Source: Sodiomyces alkalinus F11
Taxonomy: Eukaryota > Ascomycota > Sordariomycetes > Glomerellales > Plectosphaerellaceae
Direction: 5' to 3'
NCBI RefSeq assembly: GCF_003711515.1
Contig: NW_021167092.1
Location: forward strand, 1 to 64,000
Length of the DNA: 64,000 nt
The stretch's first letter is position 1, and every line of letters starts with the position of its first letter. A program made the position numbers and the translations under genes. This document shows positions 46,570 to 58,350 of the stretch, one piece after another. Under the pieces are notes generated by a model. The model was given only the letters and a program-made list of their open reading frames with translations. It was not told where the DNA came from and searched no databases.

Positions 46570-48403
46570 GGGGGCCGGGCTAGTATAACTACGTAGCGGT
46601 GAGTTAAGGGATATATAAAGGGTTAAAGTCCTTCTAGACCTACGAAGGCTAGTCCGGGTCTTATAGTAGTACTATTATAGTATCTATTACTATATAGATA
46701 TAGGCTATTAATAAGGAATAGTCTAATCCGATAATAGTCTTATCGGGGCTGCTATAATCGTAGTAGAGCCCCTATATTACCTATATAAGGTTCATAGTAC
46801 TAGCGTATTAGCCTAGGCGGTGCTATATAATAGTTCCGGGTAGGGTAACTAGGTTTAGATTCTAGTAGGCTATAAGTTTAAGGAGGGTATTAGCCTAAGA
46901 GTAGTAGCGCGGTGGCTAGGACTAAAAGAGGTAGTATAGGTTAAAGTCTCCTATAAGAACTTATTAGCCCCGTAGCAGTTCTATATTAAGTATATCCTAT
47001 AGTGGCGTATTCTAGGGTATCCTAGCTAATTAGTAGTCCTCGGAGTAGATTAAGTAGATTATAAGAGTATTATCTCTAGTCCCGAATATAACCGCGTAGA
47101 CGTTATAGTAGGCCCGCTGTATCTATTTATATAGCGGATACCTCTTATATATATATAGAGGAGGGCACGGCCGCTCCCTAGACTAGTCGGTATACCCCTT
47201 AGGAGGGGTAGACTAGACTTTTCGTAAAGGGGTTAAGGCCGGGTTCCTAAATCGTTATTATATTAGACTCGGCGCGGTACCGGAGTAGGAGCTCCCTCCG
47301 TGCCTAACTCCTCCCTATATTCTATAAAAGGATATAGATACTTATTAGTTAGAAAGGGGGGGGTTAAGATAACACGCCTAGTATACCCGGGGCCTAGCTC
47401 TAAGGCTCCTATTACGGTACCTTACTAATCCCGCAAGAGATTATATAGGCGCTTATTAGGCCCGGCCTTAGGGAGCCCTCCTAGCCTTTAATCCTTTTCG
47501 GGAAATATCCTTTACCCTTATAGACGGGTTAGTCTTAGCCCTAGGAGATAATAATTATAGGGAAGATTTATAGCTACTACGGGTATACCGCTTCGGTCTA
47601 ACAGGTAATATTAAAGTCCCTAGCTTAGTATTTATATACTTCCTAGGTCTTTCTAGCCTTTTCTTTTAATAACTAGTATAAATCGTTAAAACTATTATAG
47701 TCTTTATTATAGGCGGTATAGCAGCGGGGGCGCTTAGGTCCTATAACATTATAGTATTCTAGTCCTTATAGGTATACTAATTTGGGCTTAGTATAGTAAC
47801 GGTATACCCTTTTTATTATAGGGTAGCCGCTAGTCTTATAGCTAAAGTATAAGCACTTATAGTACCTTAAGGGGCTAAGGTTAGAATTATATAATTCGTA
47901 GATATAGCTAGCCCCCTTAAAAAGGAGGGTATTCCGGATAAGGCTTATTAGTCTTTCCGGGGAAGCCAATTTAATAAGGAGAAGCGCGACCTTACTAGTA
48001 CTATAGCGGGGTACTTATTATCGTGCTTAGAGCATTTTAGCCTCGGGATTCGTTTCTTATAAAGACGCTAATAGGTCTTCTTCGGATAAGGCGCTAAGGA
48101 CCCCTTAAGGGATAGCCTTAGCGAGCGTAGGGTAGGTTCGCCCGGCTAGGGCGGCTCTTTTACCGAAAGCCTTCTTAACTTATTACTCCTTATAAGTGGC
48201 CTACTACTATATACTCTTCTGGTAAAGGTAAGGTAGATATCTCCGCTAGGTAGCTTTTATACTATTACGGCATCGTATCAGGTAATTATAGCGTTTACGG
48301 CTTAGATAATTTCCTTTAGGGTCCTAGTTCTAAGGGGCTAGTCTTCGGAGAGGGTTCCTGGGCGGACGATTAGTTCCCGGTAATACCGGGCAGGGATTAT
48401 TTT

Positions 48404-49017
48404 AGGGTAAGGATATTCCGACTATGTTAACCGGATAATCCGACTGTGGTGCAGGTGTTAACACCTGCCACAACTGATAACTAAGCCGACAGGGCTAAAT
48501 TAATCCTACGCCCATAACGCCTATAACGCCTATAACGCCCATAACGTCTAATTGCAGGCAGAGGTTATTCGTCGGTTTATTAAAGAGCAATAATAATAAT
48601 AATAACAGCCGTAAAGTGGCCGTGGCCGTGGTCGCGGGCGCCCGCGAGGAACACGGGGAATACGACGTGGAAGAGGTTGTGAGGGAATACTATAGGCAGA
48701 GAACCGTATACTAAACGCTTCTAATAGGATATTTGGTTGGTCTAGTACGGATAGAGCGATTAAGTGGCTGTAATAAGAGCTATAGCAGCAGTAGACTAGT
48801 TAATTAATTAATACGAAAATGCCGTTTTTGCTATTTTACGATCTTTATGATAAAAGAGATTAATTAAAGATTACGACCGTAGGATTAAGTAGGCGTTATA
48901 GGCGTTATGGATATAGGATTAATATAGCGCTACCGGCTTAGTTATTAGTTATGACAGGTGTTAATATCTATTCTATAGTCGGATTATCTAGTTTATATAG
49001 CCTAAATATCCTTACCC
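48404..49017. mobile_element. hAT-like MITE, 614 bp, long terminal inverted repeats
   Basis: The two ends are inverted repeats of about 125 bases (imperfect), starting GGGTAAGGATAT and sharing GATAATCCGACT, TTAACACCTG, TAACTAAGCCG and CCATAACGCCTATAACG blocks. A perfect 8-bp duplication TTATTTTA flanks it (48396-48403 and 49018-49025), the size made by hAT transposases. LINE-B copy 1 shows the empty site near 5475. The left end has an 18-bp palindrome GCAGGTGTTAACACCTGC (48451-48468) and a short tandem of (CC)TATAACGCC units (48513-48547). No ORF is found, so it is non-autonomous. Confidence 0.88.
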
Positions 49018-49598
49018 TTATTTTAGGGGGGGCGGGGTTTTATAGTAGTGCTATCACGGGAGCCCGGACTATAATATTAGCCTAGGTCTCCTTTATACCG
49101 CTAATACCCTTTCGGAGTTTCTCTTAGATAACTTAGCGGATAGAAATATATAAGTATACTAGCGATATTATACCGGTAGCATTATAGGTACTACGTATTA
49201 TAATTAGTTCCTTTACTAGCTCTATAACCTATTTAATTGTATTTCTATTAGCTAGTAGGGCCTAGATATCTGCCTTAAATTTAGCTATTCTCGGTTCTAG
49301 AAGGCGTGGCGGTCCCCTCTTAGTCTTATACCGGTTCCGCGCGGCGTCCTAGTCTCCCCCCGGGGGGGGGGGGGGGGGTTTATATTATGAAAAGTAGGTC
49401 CGTTAAGAATTCTGCGTAGTCAAAGTCAGGATAACGCTATGTATCGATTCCTTTAGTCGTACCGTAACGCCGGCGTTACGGTGCTGTTATAATAGTATCC
49501 CGGGAGGGAGGCAGTAGTTATAATCGCTATTTTAGTAGTTTTATCGATTTTACTCTTATTACGCGCCCGTGGTTAATAGGCGTGAAAGAGATGATGCG

Positions 49599-50129
49599 AT
49601 ACTAATGAAAATTATAAAACCTATTAAGATAAAATTAATATAAAATAATAAAGAAAATCAATAAGATAGGAATAATAGGTAATGTAAAGTAGAATAAAGA
49701 TAAAGATAATATATAAGTAAGATATTTAAGGCTTACCTTTATATTCCTAATAGGATAAGAAATATAGTAATAAATATATATAAAATGGGGAATATATTAG
49801 GAAAATTATAAGAGAAATATAAGAGAAAAGTAAAATATACTATTAGTAGAATAAAGTCTAGAATACTAATAAAAACTATTGAAACTATTGGAATAAAGTA
49901 AATATAAAATATAATAAAGATATTAGATACGATAAAGTAAAAGAAGGATAAAGATAACGGATACTATACTACTATATACTACGCCCTTTATACTACCCCT
50001 AATAGGATACAAAATGGAATAAAATAGATAAAGAATTAATACTATATTAGAAAATCTAGAATAAAACGATAGTAGATATTAAATCAAATAGTATAAAGCG
50101 TATAAAACCTATATAAATAAAATATTTTA
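49599..50129. other. AT-rich repeat that hosts LINE-B copy 3 (right flank)
   Basis: The composition is strongly A-rich, with AATAAA/AATATA words and very few C or G. It joins the left flank (41290-41399) across LINE-B copy 3. A block of the form CCTAATAGGATA recurs at 49745 and 49998 and, as CGTAATAGGATA, at 41328. No coding sequence is seen. It runs into the tail of another LINE-B fragment at about 50130. Confidence 0.6.
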
Positions 50130-50732
50130 GTATTATTATTATTCTTACTTCGCTATCTTATCTAGTCTATAGGAGTCTAATTTAGACTATACCGTCTTTC
50201 TTGGGTAGCTATAAAGGGAAAAACCCGGGGTTCCGGTAAAAACCTTTATACTTATCGTTAGAGTAATACTATTACAGGGCTAATATAGGCCTAATTTATC
50301 TTTTCTACGTATCTAGATTATACATTTACGCTAATAGCTAACGTGAAGGGTAATAGGCTATAGTTCAGGTTAGCCTAGGCCGGTCCTTAGCGAGGGAGCG
50401 GGGGGCTATAAGGGTCCCGTGGCGCCTCCGCCGTGTAGTGACCGCGGCACGCTATATCCGGCCTCCCTATATCCCCGAGGGCTATGCCTATTATTCCTTA
50501 TATTTAATTAATAAAGAGAAAAGGTAAGGTAGGCGTTCCTGCCTCTTTTAGGGGGTAGGTGCCTTCTATATCCGGCGGTAGGCAGAGAGGGCAAGGCTCC
50601 GCCCGTATCCGTATAGATAGTTAATAAATAATAAGGACCTTCTGCTTTTCCTCTTTTCTTCCTATAACGCCTTAGAGCTTATTATAGGTTTTTCCTCGTG
50701 CTACGTTCCCGTTTATAGTCTTATAGGCCTCC
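50130..50732 (-). mobile_element. LINE-B 3'-end fragment, minus strand
   Basis: About 600 bases match the 3' UTR of LINE-B read on the minus strand, with the tail (TATTATTATTATTCTTAC) at the left. Homology to copy 3 ends at about 50729, right where the Copia-2 LTR begins, so the Copia element may have inserted into this LINE-B copy. The rest of the LINE is not in the window. Confidence 0.75.
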
Positions 50733-51296
50733 TATCAGATACCCATAGCCACCTTATTAAGGTATAACAAACCATATTATATTAGACGTATAGAGTACCT
50801 TAAACCTATATATCTATAGTTATCTCCCGGGGACGTAGGGAGGCCGATATTAGTATGCCGCGGCCGCCACACGGCGGAGACCCCGCGGCACCCTTTCGGC
50901 CCCCGCCCCCTTACTAATAACCGGCCTAGGCTGACCCGAACTATAGCCTGCTACCCTTCCCGTCAGCTACTAACCTAGAGGTGTGATCCAGATACGTAGA
51001 CGGGGCAAACCGGGGCCACGTCGGCCCCGCTAAGACATTACTCTAACTAAGGATAAGTATAGAGGTTTTTCCCCCGGGGCCCCGGGTTTTTCCCCTCTAT
51101 AGCCACCCGAGAAGGACCGTATAGTCTAAATAGGCTCCTATAGATTAGATAGGATAGCGGAGTAAGAATAATAATAATAATAATAATAGTTATCTCCCCT
51201 GCTTTTTCCTTATAGTTAGACGTCCCTATAAAGTATTATAAACTTTACTTAGATGAATATATATATAATTTCGCGTACCTTATCTATATTCTAATA
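50733..51296 (+). repeat. Copia-2 LTR 1, interrupted by a LINE-B fragment
   Basis: Two pieces (50733-50828 and about 51186-51296) align in order with the uninterrupted LTR at 52050-52241. The start TATCAGATACCC corresponds to TGTTAGATGCC there, and the end CTAATA to CTAACA, so TG...CA ends have become TA...TA through RIP. Both LTRs are followed by GTTATAAGCCCGG, a likely primer-binding region, and then the gag leader. Confidence 0.72.
50829..51185 (+). mobile_element. LINE-B 3' fragment, plus strand, nested in Copia-2 LTR 1
   Basis: It matches the last ~360 bases of LINE-B and ends in (AAT)n after GGAGTAAG. A 13-bp duplication ATAGTTATCTCCC flanks it (50816-50828 and 51186-51198). It lies head-to-head with the minus-strand fragment at 50130-50732, so the two form a large inverted repeat with about 100 bases of LTR between them. 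It still holds some CA/TG. Confidence 0.82.
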
Positions 51297-52049
51297 GTTA
51301 TAAGCCCGGCGTTTTATAAACAGAGCTATTCCGATTAACACTATAGCTTTTAGGCTATTAAAATCAGGCTTAAGTCTATAACAGGTAGTTTAGTATTATT
51401 AGTAATATCTGCCTGCTTTACTTATATATAATTACTTTATCGTTTTAAGCGTTTAGTATAGTTAATTAACTTTCCCGTTTATTTTATTCCACTACTTTTT
51501 ATTAGTATAACGATAGCTTCCACGGTAATAGTGCCTATTATAGGCCTCGTAATGCTTAAAACTCCGAAAGACTAGAGGCCTTAGATTAAAGCCGTGATAA
51601 CTATCGCGCACTCCTATAATATCGCCGACCTTATTAAACCCGATCTTAAAGAAGCTAAACGGCCTAAGCGCCGTATTCGAATAGATTAACCGACGCCTTT
51701 GGCCTCTATTAAAGGAAAAGGTAATTAGAATATACTATTTAAGATCTAGTAGGTGGAAAAGGATCGGTATAAGACTAAAAAGAGGGGGATCTAAGTACTC
51801 CACGACTATATCGCGAAGACGGTTAGCTCTGCTTTAAAGAATTAGTACGCCGGCTATACGGAAGTAAGGGATATATTAAAGGCCCTTAAGACGCACCTTA
51901 AGCTAATAAACGCCGCCTAGAAGTTACTAATTAAGAGATACTAGGATAAATACCTCTAAAATATTAGGCGTATACCCTATAAGCGCTAGGTAAAAAACTT
52001 TATTAAGCTATACCGCGACGCCGAGATATATAAAGTTCGTATCTACGAT
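51297..52049 (+). pseudogene. Copia-2 first gag copy, truncated
   Basis: It aligns with the second gag copy from 52242 to about 53010. Shared features are the leader after the LTR, the HDYIAK block near 51805, and RIPYKR near 51970. It is cut at 52049, exactly where the second LTR starts. Stops and RIP-type changes are frequent. It is either an older Copia copy into which a second one inserted, or a product of LTR recombination. Confidence 0.65.
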
Positions 52050-52241
52050 TGTTAGATGCCACCACACACTTATCGGGGTATGACTTGCGCCATTTATATA
52101 CTCGGATAGAGTACTTCCGACGGATGTATCCATATCGATTTCCCCTCCTTTTTCCCTATAGTCAGATATTTCCGCAGAGTATCTTTTACTCTTCTTAAAT
52201 ATACACACACATCTTTTACGTACCTTATTTATATACTAACA
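52050..52241 (+). repeat. Copia-2 LTR 2, little RIP
   Basis: A 192-bp unit with TG...CA ends (TGTTAGATGCC ... TACTAACA). CA and TG dinucleotides are common here, unlike the gag DNA on both sides. It is followed by GTTATAAGCCC (probable primer-binding region). A minus-strand open stretch at 52008-52208 overlaps it but has no recognised product. Confidence 0.65.
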
Positions 52242-53963
52242 GTTATAAGCCCGGTGTTCTAATAAATAAAGCTATTCCGATAAATCCTATAGCTTTAAGG
52301 CAGTCAAAATAGCCTTATGTCTATAACGGTTAGCTTAGTATTATTAGCTACGTCCGTCTATATTATTTTAACCGTTATTCCCTTATTTAAATCGCTTAAC
52401 TCGCTTAAACCTCTTAATCGTTCTATTACTCCTTATTTAATCGATTATTATAGTCGGTTTTAATAGTTTATTTCCCTATAATCCTAGTTAGTAAGATAAT
52501 AGCCTTAACTACGGCGTTACCTATAATAGACTATACAATCCTTACCTTACTAAAAGAATAGCGTTATTAGATAGAGGCTATTATGCAGATAGCCTACGCT
52601 AACCAGGTCTCTAACCTTATTAATCTAGACCTTAAGGAATCTAAATATCCTTAATAGCTCAAATCCTCGGAACCTCCAGAGCTAAAAGAAGGTGACGAAG
52701 ATAATACCTAGGATCGTAAGTTTAAGCTATAAAACGTAAAAGAGAATAAATATCAGTAATAGCAATAAGGTCTAGCTACTCTTCACGACTATATCGCGAA
52801 GATAGTTAATCCTAACCTTAAAGATTAATATACAGGAAAAAAGGAGGTTAAAGATATCCTAATCGCCTTAAAGGACTATCTTAAACCTACTAACGCTACC
52901 CAGAGGTCTCTAGTTAAGAAGAGATAGGAAGAATATATATAAAATATACGGAGGATACCCTATAAGCGTTAGCTTCAGGACTTTATATCGCTATACCGAG
53001 ATTCGAAGACCGATAGCGTTAGATCTTCTGATTCTATAGAGAATTAACTTAACGCGTTTTTCAGGACTATCGGTACTATAGCTCTAGAGTAGTTAGAGGC
53101 GCGTTTTGCAGCGATTTTAAGGGAAGATAAGGAAGACTAACCTATTATCGAAGAGATTATAAACGAATATACGATTTAGTTACGCTATAGGTATTCCTAT
53201 AGGCCTAATAAGAAGTCTATAGTATTATCGTTTTACACAGCGATATTCCTAGGAAAGGATAAAGATAGTAGATAATAGTCTGCTAATTAGGGAGGTTAGT
53301 AGTAATAGAAAAAGGAGGATTCTGACGATAGCTTTTACGATATATATTTTGCCTCTAATTTCGTGGGAGAAAAGGTAGTATTATCGACCTTGCCGTTAGT
53401 TTTCTCGCTCCTATAGACTAAATAGATAGTTAGTAATAACCTTTTTAAGTAATTATTAATTAATTCGGGGTCCCTAAGATATATAACAAATCAATACCAC
53501 CTACTCGAGGACTTCTAGCCTGCTACTATTATCGTCAGATTTTAGATAGGTAGCGGCACCTCTAATCCAGTAAAGGGGTATAGCACGCTACGTCTTTAGG
53601 TTAAAGATACTAAAGGTTATCCGTATACGCTTATACTAAAGAACGTGGCATTATTCTATAGCGCTGCTAGTAACGCATAGGTTATAGAAGGATTAGAACG
53701 CTGTTTTTATAACTGGTAGAGATATCTTAGTAATAGACCGATATACCTACCTGCCGTTAATTAATGTTAACGGCTAATATACCCTTAAACCGACTAAGGG
53801 CACGCTATAACACTTATAGTAATAGAGCTATTTTAATAGCTTAAGGGAACCAAAGCCTATAAGCGTGGCCGACGCCCGTTTATAGTATAAGAGGCTAGGG
53901 CACGTAAACTCTTAAGTACTAGCGTAGTTAATAAAAGGCTACGTAGGAGGTATTATGGCTTTA
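52242..53963 (+). pseudogene. Copia-2 gag, protease and GAG-pre-integrase pseudogene
   Basis: The second gag copy has LHDYIAKIV near 52780 and RIPYKR near 52955. A Ty1/Copia protease follows at about 53456-53500, reading INSGS...YITNQY; the family motif is DSGA..HMTN, and the catalytic Asp is Asn at 53462-53464. A GAG-pre-integrase segment (ADARL..KRLGHVNS) lies at about 53865-53915. The reading stops at the tail of LINE-B copy 4 (53964) and continues after it at 57364. Many stops are present. Confidence 0.72.
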
Positions 53964-56900
53964 TTATTATTATTAGTCATCTTACTCCGCTATCCTAACT
54001 AATCGATCTATAGGAGCCTTTCTAGGCTATACGGTCCTTCTCGGGTGGCTATAGTAGGGAAAACCCAGGTAAAACCCGGGGAAAACCTCTATATACTTCC
54101 TTAGGTGGAGAGGTGCCACTACAGGGCCCATATAGCCCCGGTTTATCCCTATTACGTATCTGGATCTTACCTCTAGGCCGGTGGCTAACGGGAAGTTTAG
54201 CAGGCTAAAGGTTAGGTGGGTTAGCCTAGGCTAATCTCTATCGGTGGAACGGGGGGCGAGGGGGCGCTACCGCGCTTCCGCCGTACGGTAGCTACGGCTC
54301 CCCCTCCTTAGGCTCCCTACGTCTCTTAAGGATTATGCCTTTATTCCTTTTATTCGGTTAATAAAGAGAGTAAGGGAGGTAGGCGCCTCCTGCCTCCTTA
54401 GGGTAGGTTCCTACTATATCTAGTAGCAGGTAAAGGGAATAGGGCCTTACCCTATTATAGGAATTAGATAGTTAGTATCCCCTAAGGCCTTCGTGCCTTA
54501 ATCCTCCCTCTTCCTCCTATAACGCTAACGAGTTCGTTATATATTTTTTCCCCGTCTATTCCCGCTTATAGTCTTATAGGTGTATTATTACGGCCTATAC
54601 TAACTAGTAAACCCCTTTAGTTTTCTCGTTATATTCCTATAATATTTAACTATAGGTGTCTCTTAGGTAGCGTCGCGGTGGCATAGTGGCGTAGGGCTAA
54701 TTAGGTAGTATAGTAGTGATTTATATATATAAATAAGTAATCCGAAGTGGTAACGTAATATAAGTTCTCTTTATCTCGTAGCGGTGCCTTAGTAGTAGTA
54801 TACAAATAGTCGTAGATATCGTCTCCTAATAACACTAATACTAATAATAATAACCGCCGCTACGAGCGCGGTATAGTTCGTGTTATACCGTGTATAGCCC
54901 TTAGTAGCGTTAGAGTAGTGTTATAGCGCTAATATAGGGTAGTTATATTTATTATAGTAAGCGTTTAGGTATTTACCCGGATAATATAGAAGCTTACGCT
55001 AATACCACGGGAATAGGCGTGGCCTATTATTAGTATACTAATAGTTACCGTCTATATATGGATATAAGTCGCCTTAGTGCTATAGTGGTGTTATATATAT
55101 ATTGGGGTAGGTATAGCTAATAGTTTAATAGGTCTCCTCCGCTACTAAGAAGTAGTAGTAACGCCTTATAGATATCTACTAGGTATATATAGCGGCTAAG
55201 GCTACTAGTAATGCGGGTATCGCTACTATAGGTACCCTCTTTCGGTGCCGTGGCGGTTTTACGCTACTAAGTTATAGGCTAAGGAGCGCCTAAGGACGGC
55301 GTCCTGGTCTTTTAGCCGGGCCCTAAACCGGGTATTACCTTCTAGTTTTAGTCGCGGCGGCACCGCGTTAGTAAAGGTATAGGAGTTATCTTATTAGATA
55401 AGACGTTTAGAGGGTAAGATAGATCTAATCCTGGAATACTATATAAGTGGCTCCCCCTTAGTCCCGCTACGGCTCCCTAGCGGTGTTATCTAACTAGCCT
55501 AATAGGGTCTTAAGTATATCGAAAGCGGTGTTAGTGCCTTTAAGGGAGGTAATAACGATAAAAGCTAATCGGTATTATAATAGTACCACGTTAATACCGC
55601 CGGGGTCCTAGCTTATATGGCCCCCCTCCTAATAATTAATTAGTCGTCGTGCCGCCTTATCCCCGGTATAGTCCCCCTCCAGTATTATAGGTGTCTTTAT
55701 AGGCCTCTATAACTTAAAGGGCGAGGCGGAAGTCCTTAAGCCTCTTCCGTTATAGGAACCACCTTATAACTACCCCGGCTTCCGTGTCGTGGTCTAATAC
55801 GTCATAAAAATCCCCTCTAATCGTAAATACTCTCCCTATAGTACCGAAGAGCTCTTTACGCTCTTCCTCGGTTATATCCTAGTACTAGAGTATTACATGC
55901 TCCGCTATTTCTGCCTCCCTGTTACTATAGGCACACCACGTTATTAGAAATCCCGGCACCCTCGCTTTTACTAAGAAGGCTTATAGGCCTAGCTTTTCTA
56001 ATCTAATTTAGGTAAGTGCGGCGCTTTATAGCTTTAGGAGTTCTCTATATTTCCGGAGGGAGCGTTATACTAGGGGGCGGCTTAGTACCGCTACGGCGTA
56101 GGTATAGGGCCTCCGTGCCTTTACCTAGGTTCGACCCTAATCCCTTATAAGGGCTTTCCTCGGGGCCGCGTTTCTAGTCTAGATTATTAGGGCGTTAAGT
56201 TAGGCTATCCACGCGAGGGCTATATAGGTCCTATAATACTAATTCGGTACCCCTAGGGCTCTCGCCGCGGCGTATACTCCGGCTAATATCTTATCTTCGG
56301 TTCCCTCCTCTTATATCCGGCGGACTTTCCGGGCACTAAGGCTTAAGAGGTATAGGTTAAAGGGGGGGATAAAGGTCTCTTTTTCGAGGACCCTAACCGG
56401 CGTAGCTTTATAGGCTTTCGCCACTAATTAGAGGCACTAGTTCTATACCGTTATAAGTGCCGCTATAGGGCCTTATCGGGGGCTAGCCCCTATCTTATAG
56501 ACGGTCAAGACGTAGTAGGCAATTACTAATCGTATTACTATAAGGTATAGTCTTTTTACGTCTATAAAGCTATACCCCTATACTACTACGCTAAGCCGCG
56601 AGAGGGCGTATATTTAGGTAGCTAAACGGCTTTTTACCTCCTTAGTATTTTATCGGAAGTCGAGCTTCCTATTAAGCTAAACGCCTAGGAACATTATCGC
56701 CTCCGTTACCGGTACCGAAGTAATACTAAGGGGGAGCGGGGTAGGTAAGGGTTAGCGTGACTTCGTGAAGGAGATATAGATATACTTAGCTAGTTTAAAC
56801 TATAGTCCGCTCGCTATCTCCTAATCTAGGTATATCCGCTACGTGGCGGTAAGGCGTTACCGCGTCTATACCTCCGTCCTGCTAAAGGCGATAATATTCG

Positions 56901-57363
56901 TGTTATCGGTAAAACCTATTACTATCGTTTTAGGAACCCTTTTTAGTTCTTTATATAGAGTGGAGATATAAAGGATAAAGAGAATAGGGGAGATCGGGGA
57001 GCCCTACAGTATACCCCTATAAAGGTGCCGCGGGGGGGCCGTTTCGCTATTAAGTAGTAGCGAGGCTATATAGTCTTAAAGAAAGCTACTAATTAAGGTA
57101 GTAAGCCACCGGGGGAAGCCTTTCCTTTTAAGCACCTCGAGGAGGCGAGAATAGGGGATAGTATTAAAGGCGCCTTTAATATCTAGCTAGAGTATCGTAG
57201 CAGTGCCGCTATAGGCCTAGCTCGCCCTTATAGTCTCCGTGACTCTCCACACTGCCGTCTCTATGCTTCGCCCTATCCGGTTACCTATCTATCCCTCCGG
57301 GAGGAGCCGATACTCCTCCGCTGCGGTCGCGATCCGGTCGGCTAGTATCCCCTCGAGGACCTT
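53964..57363 (-). mobile_element. LINE-B copy 4, 5'-truncated, minus strand, nested in Copia-2
   Basis: A 3.4-kb fragment with a short TTA tail at the left. The 3' UTR covers about 53964-55650 and the RT-containing part of ORF2 about 55650-57363. The RT box reads FTDN (complement of 56902-56913). A 13-bp duplication flanks it: TATTATGGCTTTA (53951-53963) and TATTATAGCTTTA (57364-57376), differing by a single TG-to-TA change. It provides empty sites for the nested elements in copy 3. The plus open stretch at 57239-57490 is antisense to the RT and crosses the junction by chance. Confidence 0.87.
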
Positions 57364-58350
57364 TATTATAGCTTTAAAAGAAGGAAGAGCGGCACCTTTA
57401 GTAGTAGACTACGAGGCTTATGCTATTAGTAAGGTAAAGAGGATAATATCGCGATATCCACCCACCTATAGACTAATAAGGCCTTTTTAGAGGATTAACG
57501 TGGATCTATTTTGTATAGATCTAGCCGCTAACGGTAACGATACTATTACACTATTCTACGATCCCTACACGTATAAAAACATAACCAGAATAATACCAGG
57601 GCATAAATATATACTATCCTCGATAACTAACTTCGAACTCTTCTTATAGAGGCAGTATAGGCTACTTATTAGTATAATTAGACTTAATGGAGAGAGGGCA
57701 CTATAGAAGAAGCTAGATAACTAGTCTTTAGATTATAGTATCTTGCTAGAAAGATTAGCTCTATATATAGCCGTATAGAACGCTAATACCGAACGGTATA
57801 GGGGTATAATCTTTACTATTATAAGGGTACTAGCGGAGTTATTAGGCTTCTAATAGGATTTATAGCCAGAGATTATTATAGTAGCCACGTACCTATATAA
57901 CCGGATGCCACGTAGGGATCTAGGTTAGTAAACCCCCGAGGGAGTATTAAACGCGTGGCTATAAAAAGAGGGTATCGTTAGCTTTATAGCAGGAACTAAT
58001 CTATCTATTAGCCACCTAAAGAGGTATAGATCTAAGGCGTACGCGTTAACTACTAACTACCTACGAGGAAGGCGTAAGAATAAAAAGCTCGCGTCGAGGG
58101 TATACGTCGGTTATTTAATCGGATACGAGGGCACTAATATTTTTCGGATTTTAGTTCCTTAATTAGGGGATAGAATCCTACGCACGAGGGACGTTATTTT
58201 TAACGAGTTAGTCCTTTATAAAAATAGAGGAAAAGAGCCTAATATGCCTATATCTATATAGCTTTTTAAGGAGCTTAATCTGTGATTAGATTAAGGTCGG
58301 ATTCACGATCCTTTTAGCGTTATAACCGATATCGTCGATTTCGATATACC
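57364..58350 (+). pseudogene. Copia-2 integrase pseudogene
   Basis: After the LINE-B copy 4 insertion the frame continues with ALKEGRAAP, then an integrase core with VDLFCIDLAANG (about 57500), FYDPYT (about 57560), a NGERAL block, PEIIIVATYLYNRMPRRDLG (about 57870-57920), and a post-integrase VGYLIGYEGTNIFRI (about 58105-58150) and RTRDVIF (about 58180). This is the Ty1/Copia integrase and its C-terminal extension. No RT or RNase H follows in the window. RIP-type stops are scattered through it. Confidence 0.78.

Larger units (their letters stand above)
41400..49598 (-). mobile_element. LINE-B copy 3, full-length, minus strand, with three nested insertions
   Basis: It is flanked by a 17-bp target duplication that differs at one site (ATACTAATAAAAATTAT at 41383-41399, ATACTAATGAAAATTAT at 49599-49615). 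After removing the nested LINE-A fragment, SINE B and MITE the length is about 6.65 kb, like copy 1. From right to left: 5' UTR (49598 to about 49400), ORF1 (about 49300-47400, zinc-knuckle region near 47800-47900), ORF2 (about 47200-43000), and a 3' UTR with a short TTA-type tail at 41400. Its RT box reads INN (44809-44820), so both catalytic Asp codons are lost. A run of 17 G lies at 49362-49378. Confidence 0.88.
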
